A DNA stretch of 64,000 nucleotides, taken from the NCBI GenBank assembly GCA_002221725.1, contig NJFT01000220.1, positions 1 through 64,000 of the forward strand, given 5' to 3'. Under the pieces are notes generated by a model. It did not search any database. It was not told the origin of the DNA and worked only from the letters and a program-made list of their open reading frames with translations. Numbering within the stretch: position 1 is the first letter of the stretch; each line of letters opens with the position of its first letter. The stretch comes from Scedosporium boydii (lineage: Eukaryota; Ascomycota; Sordariomycetes; Microascales; Microascaceae). Of this stretch, positions 23,463 through 32,758 are shown piece by piece. Position numbers and translations under genes: made by a program.

Positions 23463-24211
23463 TGTTACTTTGTTGTTTCTAAATTGTCTTTATAAACCGT
23501 TCACTATTGTGGGGCCAATTGAGTCAAAGCCAGCTCTGATTCGACAATTTTGCAAGGATGATGAAATGATGAGTCATCCAGATCCGCCTCTCGTCGGTTC
23601 CGTCTAATCCCGCTCGTCGGTCTCGGCTCCGGTCCGTCCTTCACTCCCAAGTCCCATTTTCGTCTAGACCCTTTCGACTCTGGTGCACAATCTTGGCAAC
23701 CACACAAGCTCTGCCCCCAAAATCCAGGGTTATATCGGCACCAGATCGGACCTTGATGTCTGTGCCGAACGCCGAAGCACGAAGCAACGCACACTAACCG
23801 CTTCGTGACTACGAGGGAGTAACCGATGTTCCAGATAACGGCGGGAAAGGGCGTCTGCTTCGGCAAATGGTCCCATCAACTTGCATTTGATATTATTAAT
23901 CCTAGAGTCTTTGCTCCTTCGAACTGATTCCTTACAATGTATTGTCAAGTCTTCGTCATCCTGTTGCTGCGATAACAGTAATGCGGACTTCGATGGCGTG
24001 CAGTCTCTAACTTCCCGTCTGTTGAAGAGTGTTGGACATTGGCAGACTTCTCTCCAACCCCACACTAAATACGGTGTAATCGACCGTCCGAAGGAATTCG
24101 TTCTTTTCTACGCTTCTCCGACTAGTAGGGATCAATGTTATTCTTCTCTCTTTTACGTATTCTTGCCCTTGAAGCGCCATTGAAGCTCCCGTACATGTTC
24201 CCCGTTTCGAG
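23463..24211. other. Intergenic region, tRNA-Glu to MFS gene
   Basis: Shared upstream region of the divergent tRNA and MFS genes. No further gene recognised. Confidence 0.55.
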
Positions 24212-26109
24212 ATGAAAACCCCGAACCCCGCCGCGGCGGACCCGAAAATCTCTGATCAGTCAGACGGAGCCGGTGAAGGTAAAACTGACCAGACCGCGGA
24301 GTCTTCAACGGGCTTTGAGCCGAGGGCATCCCAGTCTCTCCCGGTCTTAGACTCGAGCGACAAAGATGACAAACCTAACTCCGGATCTTCGTCGACAGCA
24401 GCATCGGCTGCAGGAGATCTATATACTGGCTCGATAGAAGAACGGCAGAATGCAGAATCCTCCCGACCATTCTCGGCTTTGCGGCGGGCGCTTACATGGA
24501 CTCCCAAGCGTTGCCGTTTCGACCCTGAGAACCCACCCCCGTTCACTTTCGCTCTTAATATTCTATATGCCTTCGTAAGCGATACTGCCTTCCTAGGAAA
24601 ATAGAGATGAAATGCTCTAACACTGTCCCAAGTCTGCGTGTTTCACTGTAGCGAATCTCTATTATAACCAACCTATCCTGAACAAGATCGCAGAGACTTT
24701 CAATGTTTCCTATGAAAAGGCTTCCTCGGTAGCAGCTCTCCTTCAGGCGGGCTACGCCGTCGGGCTCCTCTTCATATGTCCTCTCGGTGACACTGTCAAG
24801 AGGCGCCCTTTCATCCTCTCTTTGATCTGGCTTACTGCCATGGTGGTAAGTCTTCTCCCTCGCCCAAACTAAACAAAAAAGACCCAAGTATATTCAGACC
24901 TTTCTCTTTCAGTGGCTCGGTCTCTGCATAACCAACAACTTCACCGTCTTCACCGTCCTCTCCTTCATCTGCGGCGCAACGACAGTAACCCCCCAGCTCA
25001 TGCTACCACTAGTAGGAGACTACGCGCCAGCGCATCGCAAAGCAAGTTCCATCTCCATCGTCGTCTCGGGCCTCATGCTCGGAATGCTCGTCGCCCGCCT
25101 CCTCTCCGGTATCGTCTCCAACGAGACCGACTGGCGCAACATCTACTGGTTTTCCTTCGGCGCCCAGCATCTCCTCTTAGTGGCCCTCTACTTCTTCATG
25201 CCGGACTATCCGTCCACCAACCCCGACGGCCTCAACTACCTTCGCATGCTTTGGTCCATCGTTTACATGTTCTTCACGGAGCCGCTTCTGGTCCAGGCCT
25301 GTCTCATTACCGCTTGTATGAGCGCCTGCTTCACGGCTTTCTGGACGACATTGACCTTCCTTCTCTCTTCCCCACCCTATAACTATTCGTCTCTCACAAT
25401 CGGCCTCTTCTCACTTATCGGGATAGCGTCTATAGCCGGCGGCCCTTTGTATGGGCGCCTCGTCACCGACCGCTACGTTCCGTGGATGTCGTCCCTTCTC
25501 GGCCAAATCGTCGCCTTCACCGGCATCACGATCAGCACGTTCACGGGCAAATTTACCGTGGCCGGACCCGTCATACAAGCCGTCACCGTCGACGTTGGCA
25601 TCCAGATGGCGCAGACGGCGAACAGGGCCGCGATCTATTCGATCAACCCCAAGGCGAGGAATAGGCTCAACACGGCTTACATGGTCATGGCTTTTGTTGG
25701 GCAGCTGTCTGGGACTGCGATTGGGAATCGACTGTACCATGCGGGCGGATGGACGTGGAGTGGTGGGAGCTGCAGTAAGTTCTATCCCCTTTTTTTCCCG
25801 GTAGTCTGCCAACTGGTTTTGCGATATATAAATCTTAACTTATCCCGCGTTTGAATAGTGGCATTTGTTGGGTTTTCTATCCTCATCTGCCTTTTCAAGG
25901 GCCCTCGTGAACCAGGCTGGTTCGGTTGGAGTGGTGGGTTGAATCTGAGGAGGGACTCTGAATATCCACCGAAGTCAGGCGCCGACACCGAGAAGGCCCT
26001 TGATGGTTGCACGGGGGAGCCGGCCCAGGAAGAAAAGATAACGCCTTCGCCTACTGCCACAAAAGGAGGGACGCCCTCCTCTCCAAAACCAACGAAACAG
26101 AACAAATGA
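24212..26109 (+). CDS. MFS transporter (DHA1-like)
   Basis: Exons 24212..24574, 24633..24845, 24913..25774, 25859..26109; 562 residues. A hydrophilic Ser/Asp-rich N tail of about 110 residues precedes the first membrane helix. The intracellular loop 2-3 reads GDTVKRRPF, a variant of the MFS GxxxDRxGRR signature. Helix 5 carries the motif-C-like SGLMLGMLVARLLSG, and the loop between halves contains FFMPDYPS. About 12 hydrophobic segments are visible. The C tail is polar. The fold resembles the bacterial YnfM/NepI-type branch with the N-terminal NLYYNQPILNKIAETF element, usually proton-driven export of small molecules; the substrate cannot be told. All introns (58, 67, 84 nt) are GT-AG. Confidence 0.85.
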
Positions 26110-26487
26110 TTCGGGGTGGCACCTGAGGGCAGGGCTGGGACTGATGCCACGGCGGATCCCGGGAGCTCATTCCACAATGCCTCATGGCTTTCCCTGCCAC
26201 TTGAGGGAACATGCTTTTCATGGGAGGATAGATAGAATTGCGATTTAAAGAAGGAATCAAGAGCACTAAATGTGGAGTTTTCAGAGGTATTGATTTTTCA
26301 AGGGAATCGTAAGCATCATAGACTTTGACACTCAGCATAGCACTAATACATGTAAAGAGGTAAAGAAATAGAATAAAGACATATTCATAACAAGGTTAAA
26401 CCCCAGACTCGTGGCCTCACAAAACTGGCCGGATATCAGTAGATGAAAGGACATTGGAAAAAAAAAAAAAAAGAAGCCACCTAATCA
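26110..26487. other. Convergent 3' spacer with A14 run
   Basis: 378 bp between MFS and annexin stop codons; an A run lies at about 26459-26472, near the annexin stop. Nothing else seen. Confidence 0.6.
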
Positions 26488-28115
26488 TTAAATAGGCTCG
26501 CCGATGCATGACAAAAGGAATCTCTCGAAATCCCCACTCGTCTCGCCCTTGATACGCCTTGCTAAGTCCCTGCCGAAGCGCTGCGAGTAGGCACCGCGGA
26601 TATTGTTCAGGGCGTTACGGTCCCAGTGGTAGCGGACGACACGCGAGGTTAGGAGCTTATCCCTAGTGCCTGCACCGGCCATCGTATCTTCGAGGAGCGT
26701 GGCGGCGTGCATGTACTTGTCGTTGGCGTGGCGGAGCTGGTAGAGGAGAGCATCTTCCATATGCCCAGAGAATTCCTAGTAGAGTTAGTGTCGCGAAGTT
26801 CGTAAATAGTGGGTGGAGTATAAGGTGTGGTAAGGGACATACACTCTTGATGACTTTGTCTAAGTCTTTGCTATACCGCTGCTTATAAGCGTGCGCAATG
26901 GCACGGAGCTGGTTATCATTCCTAGACGTGAATATGCTGCAGATGAGCAATTCGTCGGTGCCCATCCGGCCTTCCGATGCCTTGTAAATCTCGAGCACAT
27001 CCTGCTCAACCTGCTGCGGTACAACAGGCGCGGAGTCCTCAGCCCTCGTCGCTGCAAGGACCATGAGGAAGTGCCTTTCTGTCTTGCCACTCAAATCGCC
27101 CTTTACGTCGTCCTCAAGACGGCGCGAGAAGGTTTTGTAGTAAGCGCCCTTGATAGCCTGGATATCTGCATTTGACCGGGATAGCAGCACGTCATTGAGG
27201 AGGGCCTCGTTGGTTCCTGCACCTTTAAGGGCATCTCGAAGGGTATATACGTCGTTGAGAAGCGGACCTCGAGCTACCCCCATGAGACCATATTCAAGGT
27301 ATCCGCTAGTTTCCTTCTCGATGTCGTTGATTAGGTTTCGATTAAACTGGCGCTGGAAGGACGCCTTGAGGGCCTCGATCTGCAGGGGGTCTTTCGATGC
27401 CAATGTCCGGATCAGGAGCTTCTCATCCGTGCCGAAGCCCTTCATGGCAGTACGGCAAGCCTGGGCATCAGCCGTCGCGTCCCAGTTGATGATCTGAGGC
27501 GGACCATAGCCCGGGCTGGCGGGGGTGGGAGGGTATTGAGCGCCGTACTGCTGAGGTGGTTGGCCGTATTGACTCGGGGGAGCTCCGTATTGGTTAGGAG
27601 GAGCTCCGTATTGGCCTGGCGGGGGGGCGCCATAGGGTGGTTGTGGTGAAGGCGGGGCGCCGTACGGCGCAGGAGGTTGACCATATTGACCCTGGGGAGG
27701 AGGAGGTTGCTGGTAATATCCCTGGCCCTGGGGAGGGGCTTGCTGCCCCGGGTATTGTTGGTATCCCTGGGGCGGAGGCGGCGCATAGCCGCCATACTGC
27801 TGGCTCGGGGGAGCTCCCTGAGGAGGGTACTGGTTCGGAGGCGGCTGACCATAATAGCCTTGGCCTTGGGGAGGGGGGGCCCCATACCCCCCTTGGCCTT
27901 GCGGGGGAGGAGGTTGATAGTATTGACCTTGCTGGCCGTAGCCTTGCTGGGGAGGCTCTATGGGTGCCAGAGCTGCTTGTTAGCTACCATGGGGGGGCCA
28001 GAAAGGAATGGACTCTGCTTCTTTGGCGCCTAGTTGTAGAGGACTAAGAAGCACTCGAGGTTCGGGACTGGGACATTCACTTACGACCGTAGCCTTGGTA
28101 AGGTGGATATGACAT
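26488..28115 (-). CDS. Annexin with long Pro/Gly/Gln/Tyr-rich tail
   Basis: Exons, in transcript order: 28115..28085, 27972..26843, 26775..26488; 482 residues. The first about 175 residues are low complexity, built from units such as YGAPP, QPPPP and GYYQQ after MSYPPYQGYG. The core from residue 187 has four annexin repeats, marked by MKGFGTDEKLL, LKGAGTNEALLN, RMGTDELLICS and AGAGTRDKLLTSRVV; these loops carry the type-2 calcium-site pattern. It should bind acidic membranes in a calcium-dependent way, with a role in trafficking or repair. The 31-nt first exon encodes 10 residues; its splice (GTAAGT/CAG) is phase 1, and the second intron (67 nt) is phase 0, giving VIKS-EFSGHMED. Start chosen because the tail composition begins at once. 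Confidence 0.9.
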
Positions 28116-29798
28116 CGCGAAAAGACCGGGTCCCAGGTTCGGAAGAGGGGCTCAAATGAGAAATTGTACCGAGGTAGTGTAGCTTGAAAGCACAATAAAT
28201 TTAAAGTTTGGAGTCTCTGAGGACTCGGTGGGGGATCTTGATGGCTTTATTCTCGTCGGAGAGTGTGGCGTGGTAAGCGACAATTGAACTGGTCGCGGTA
28301 AGGGCCCATCTTTTTCACGGACTTGACGAGTGAAATGAACTTAAGCCTGAAGGCTTGGAGGCTAAGCCACTTTCCACGTCCTTTATTGTTCGCACTTCGT
28401 ACTCCGTAGTGTTTGCGTACTCCGTAGTGTAGTACGTAGTACGTATTGCCTGCCGCTTGCCGTAATTCGACTTCGCAGTCGTAGCTTCGGTTGGTCGGGA
28501 TTGTTATAGAGCTGGCGTTGCTTGGCAAGTTGCTTGTTTTGGAAATAGTGAATCGGGAAGTGAGCCCACAAACGGGCTGCGACGTCATCGAGACGCTGAG
28601 CTAGCCTCGGAGGATTGATTGATAGAGGGTACTCCATAGGGTATTGACTTGGACTTGGACTTCGAGGTGAATTCATTCAGCAGCTTGGCGCTTTCCCAAT
28701 ATATTTTCTTCTCTTTATTACATCCCTCCTCCGCGGCGGCAGGAACGATGGAGGGGCACATGCAACCTTTGAATCACTTGGTAAATGTCAAGATAGGGGA
28801 GCGAATGAGAAAGTAGGAGAAGGAATGTTGAAACCTTTTTCGCGGCTTATTTTATTTTGTTCAAGTCCTTCCACATCTTACCAAACACTCCATCGATGAT
28901 GACGCTGAGACCGTTGCCAGCGATTGATGCCAATAACACCACTGAATTGGCAGCTGAGGCAACCCCTCACTCTATGTAAACTGGTAAATGTGGAATTGCG
29001 GGGCAGTGATGCAATACTCATGTGTACTCCGTAGGCACTGAGCTGCGGCGTGTGAAATGGATTTCGAGAACGACGCCATCGAACATTGAATTGTGGCCGT
29101 GCATTAACTTGTCGTGCACTGCCACATCCACGCTTCAACGTCGCCCAACTCAAGCCGCCCAACGCAAAATGAGGTCATGAAGTATTAATGAAGTATGGAT
29201 CGATAAGCTGAAACTTCAGGACGTAGTGTCTATGAGCTCTGGCGCCCCCGATACCTCGACGCCACTTTGTTCTTGCCAACTTCGCAGGTCCCCGGACAAT
29301 GCAAAAAGGCTTCAGGGAACGTGTCCAATCACAAGCCAGAAAATGGGTGGCTGGAGAACCGAAACAATGAGACCGCATCATCGATGTAACTGTGGCGCCA
29401 GGTACCATCTCAATTTGGGGGTCCAGAACGGGAAGCTGCTTGTATGCACGGATCTATTTTCCGTCTCATCTCACCAACCTCCTAAATTCCGGTGTCTCTC
29501 AGAGCGCTAACAACACCAACCCCTCTGAATTCCGACCCTCGAGATGGAAGTTCATAAGCACTACGAAGGTAAACATTCGCACAAAGCAAAATGCAGGTCT
29601 AAATAAACTCTGCTTTTTGATTATCTTCATTCTCTTCCTGGCGCATGCACGGTCGCTAGTTTGGCCAAGGAGTCGAGTTAAGCTTTTCAGAGTTGCCAAG
29701 GTGTGGAAGATCTTCATTCTCCGAGTCCTTCAGCTCAGAATCCTTCCTGCCGGCCCGCAGCAACATTATATCATCCCGGGGAGAGCATCTTGAACAAA
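28116..29798. other. Intergenic region with TACTCCGTA motifs
   Basis: 1.7 kb between the divergent annexin and Ser/Thr-rich secreted genes. No supported gene. It holds a duplicated 15-mer near 28.4 kb and another TACTCCGTA at 29025-29033. Confidence 0.6.
28398..28430 (+). repeat. Direct repeat of CGTACTCCGTAGTGT
   Basis: Two perfect 15-base copies at 28398..28412 and 28416..28430 (18-base period), followed at once by AGTACGTAGTACGTA. Each contains the near-palindromic core TACTCCGTA that recurs elsewhere in the window. It lies about 285 bp upstream of the annexin start. Confidence 0.85.
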
Positions 29799-30713
29799 AT
29801 GAAGGCCTTTGCACCCTCCAGTTTTCTCCTCGCACTCTCCACATACCATTGCCTCTCCTCCGCTCTGCCGTTCGGGCTGAATAGGCGAAACCCAAGTCCC
29901 GCCGCTCTAGACTACCCTGTCGTCAACATCGTCGACCCAGAAGCCAACGTGCCAGGCTTCTCTGATGGTGGCGACGATGGGGATGGCGACAAAGAGGTCA
30001 CCGTCACACGCACCATCACCAAAGATCCCGAACCTCCAGTCACTGTCACACGCACACAAATACATTCATCGCCGAAGGCCACATCCAAAACCGACACGGC
30101 GGTCCCCGTCGTGGGCGTCAAGGAGACCAATGGTCAAACCCAAGCTACTGTGACAGTGTATCAGAACAACCTTGCCCCTTCCTCCTCGAAGAAGTCGAGT
30201 TCGACATCTCCAACCTCCACCACCGCCAGCTCCTCCACCAACTCCTCCTCGTTCTCCACCACAAGCATCACCACCTCTCATCTCTTGACGTCCAGCACCT
30301 CCGCAACCCTCGTTCACCAGACTGTTACTTCGGATCCAGGTTTTGTGGTCACTGTGCTTCCATGGACACCACCCGAGTCAGACTCGGACTGGAACAGACC
30401 ATTGAACTCATCCTCTAGATCCTCTACTCAGCTGCTGAGCTCCGGTTCTACGGTCGAAGATGATCTACCGACTCACACTACAGTTGTTGATTTTCAACCG
30501 GATCCAACCGTTCTATTCCCTGAGTCCCCTAGCTCTAACATTCTAGTCTCCACCTGGAATCCCATCCCGGAACAGACTGCTGCCCCCACCACAATCTTGA
30601 AAGCCGAAATTCCACTTTCAACCGGCCCCGCCGAATCACCTTCCGTCCAATTGAGCTCCGAGATCCCGGCTTGGAACGGAACGGTCTTTTACCGATTTCG
30701 TCAGGCTAACTAG
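29799..30713 (+). CDS. Secreted Ser/Thr-rich protein, orphan
   Basis: Single exon, 304 residues. Start at 29799 (MKAFAPSSFLLALSTYHCLS) chosen because a signal peptide follows, with likely cleavage near SALPFG; an upstream continuation of the frame lacks one. The mature protein has an acidic patch (DGGDDGDGDKE), repeated VTVTRT motifs, and a long Ser/Thr-rich region (about 120-175) expected to be O-mannosylated. No catalytic domain is recognised, and no C-terminal GPI signal or membrane segment is visible. It is probably a wall-associated or secreted mucin-like protein; this is inferred from composition only. Confidence 0.6.
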   Translation: MKAFAPSSFLLALSTYHCLSSALPFGLNRRNPSPAALDYPVVNIVDPEANVPGFSDGGDDGDGDKEVTVTRTITKDPEPPVTVTRTQIHSSPKATSKTDTAVPVVGVKETNGQTQATVTVYQNNLAPSSSKKSSSTSPTSTTASSSTNSSSFSTTSITTSHLLTSSTSATLVHQTVTSDPGFVVTVLPWTPPESDSDWNRPLNSSSRSSTQLLSSGSTVEDDLPTHTTVVDFQPDPTVLFPESPSSNILVSTWNPIPEQTAAPTTILKAEIPLSTGPAESPSVQLSSEIPAWNGTVFYRFRQAN

Positions 30714-31602
30714 CCGGCCGGGAATCACTTCAGAATGACACTTACGTTTCTCACATTTTCCCCTTTTTCTTTTCCTTTTTTTCCTCCCCTTTGTAAGAGC
30801 AGAATTAGACGCTTCTTTAATCACGGGGTTATGATATGGATGTATGAATATGCCGACACCGATGGAAACGAAAAACGAAAACGAAAAAAAAAGAAGAAGC
30901 TTTACATAAAGCGCAGACCAAGGGCTGGGAAGCGTTGCATTTATCGGAGTCATGGGTTTGTTTTATTTCCTCATGGTCCATCATCGTTATATAGAAGGCC
31001 TTAGACTAGACTACACGGTAGCCACATCGGAATTTAATGACGATTAATTCTCTCAACCAAGCCTCTATTCCGCCCCTTTGAGAATTGTGATCTTTCGGTG
31101 ATTTGCTACCTTGCATCTTAGCGCTTCATATGCAAGACATCTCCGATCTCCTGGTGCTGTCCTGGGAGGTTTTCTGCATGTTTCTCTCAACATCCCACCG
31201 ATCCATTTCAACTTGTGATGCAAAGTGGCGCGTATTCCCAGCCGCCCAACACGACGGCGGAGAGAGCATCGGACTGGTAACTCTGGATTCTCGCTCATAA
31301 TGCTATGCCGGTCTCATCATCTCTGCCACTCGGCAGTAGCGATATGCAGAGTCATCGGATGGGGCCAAGAAAAAAAAATGTGACAAAAAGAAAATGTGAG
31401 AACGACGAAAGATATATATAAGCATGTAGTAGGCAGACATTGAGATAGGTTAGATACAGTCCATCAACTTCATTAACTTGAAAGGTCCTACGTCTTGAAT
31501 TTGCCGCACCAACTACCACTTGTTTCTCCCAGAGAAAGGCCACACTTACACCGGCACCACCCGCTTTTTAGACCTTCGTCACTACCTCGCCTACGCAGCA
31601 GA
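30714..31602. other. Intergenic region between two secreted-protein genes
   Basis: 889 bp, starting with a pyrimidine-rich stretch after the stop and containing A-rich runs near 30870-30900. No gene recognised. Confidence 0.55.
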
Positions 31603-31881
31603 ATGGCGCGAACACTAAGACAACGGACACATTTACTTCAAGCACTGGTATTCTTCTCACTCCTCGCCCAAGGCCCTCGTGCAGCCGCCGTCCCACCTCC
31701 GGATAAATTCTCTCCACACTCGCCAAGGGGAGTCACAGCGCGGCAAGCGGAAGGATCAAGTTGCGAGGGATCAGAGGGACGATGGAACTGCATGATAGAC
31801 TCATGGCAGCGCTGCGCATATGGTGTCTGGAGCGTCATGATGCCGTGCTCGGATGCACTATCTGTTCGCCGGTGGGGTTGA
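31603..31881 (+). pseudogene. Small secreted Cys-rich protein, probable frameshift
   Basis: The frame encodes 92 residues: MARTLRQRTHLLQ with a signal peptide cut near RAAAVPPP, then a short module, CEGSEGRWNC, WQRCAYGVWS and MMPC. This resembles the small carbohydrate-binding-like module (CBM19-like) of fungal secreted proteins, whose end normally reads G-T-x-C-x-P. Here that end (TICSPVGLTDD) is present but in the next frame, which stays open to 32030. The shift lies around 31853-31857, where one base appears to be missing after GAT. It is either a real one-base deletion (pseudogene), a sequence error, or an unusual splice. As it stands the fourth disulfide partner is lost. The assignment to a carbohydrate-binding family is tentative. 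Confidence 0.5.
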
Positions 31882-32084
31882 CAGATGATTTCTTGATTCT
31901 CCACTCTGAGGACCAAGGTGACGGCTCAGGTAGTCCGCCGACGTCCGGTGGGAAATCGGTGTCCCGAAGTGTTCGGGGATCATTCATTGGTGAGATGCTT
32001 TGGATACAATTGGCAGTTATGTTAATCTAAATGATGGCAAGAATTTAGGCTCGCTGGAGGTTAAAATACAACGAGGCAACACTC

Positions 32085-32335
32085 GTGAATATTGTTAGAA
32101 TAGAGTTATACTTTAAAATATTAATTTAAAACTCGAATCTTAACTAAATATAAGTTATAAGTTATAAGTAAATAATAAGATATAGTAGCTTACTTAATAA
32201 TTACGTAACTAAAATATTAAACGCTATCTTAATTAGTTAACTTATTAGACTATATATATATATAAAGCTATAATAACCCTCCCTCCTCTTTTTTTAATAA
32301 TTTTATAAGTTTTATATTTTTTTTTTTTCTTTTTC
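32085..32335. mobile_element. AT-rich block, possible decayed LTR fragment
   Basis: About 250 bp of strongly AT-rich DNA, sharply different from both flanks, dominated by TTAATTA, TTATAAG and TAAAATA words. From 32093 it begins TGTTAGAATAGAG, like the 5' end of many Copia-type LTRs, and it has a TATATATATAAAGC stretch near 32255-32275 like an LTR promoter, then CCCTCCCTCC and T runs. No coding remnant or clear target-site duplication was found. The composition fits repeat-induced point mutation. The mobile origin is inference. Confidence 0.4.
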
Positions 32336-32758
32336 TCATCTTCGCCGTCGCAAGCCACTTTACGCAGCAGACCCACACGCCGATTTGATCCATGCGACTA
32401 AAATACATTTAACCTCGACGCGTTTGTACCGCGATTTCCTGAATCAAGAGCCAGCGTCGCCCTTCGTCGATTGCCTTGAAACTGTAGTTTTGCCAACGTG
32501 ACTATTGTCTTCTCCGTGAGGCTTAGCATATTAGGCGACGAAGCTGCTCCGCGCTTCGGAAGGTGCCACTCGCCGTCTAGAACAAATTCATGCCATCACG
32601 CTAGCAAGTGTGAGAAGGAGCACTCACACCCATCAGCTCTTTAGTGCAGCTTCATGACCAGCACATAGTTTGATATTGGGAGCCTCTGGGCTTGCACTTA
32701 GGTTGTGCACCTACTCTGTTCGACACATTCTCGGTGGTGGCTTGGAAACGTCTCAACA
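32336..32758. other. Upstream region of the C2HC zinc-finger gene
   Basis: Normal-composition DNA after the AT-rich block; presumably promoter and leader of the following gene. No gene recognised. Confidence 0.5.
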
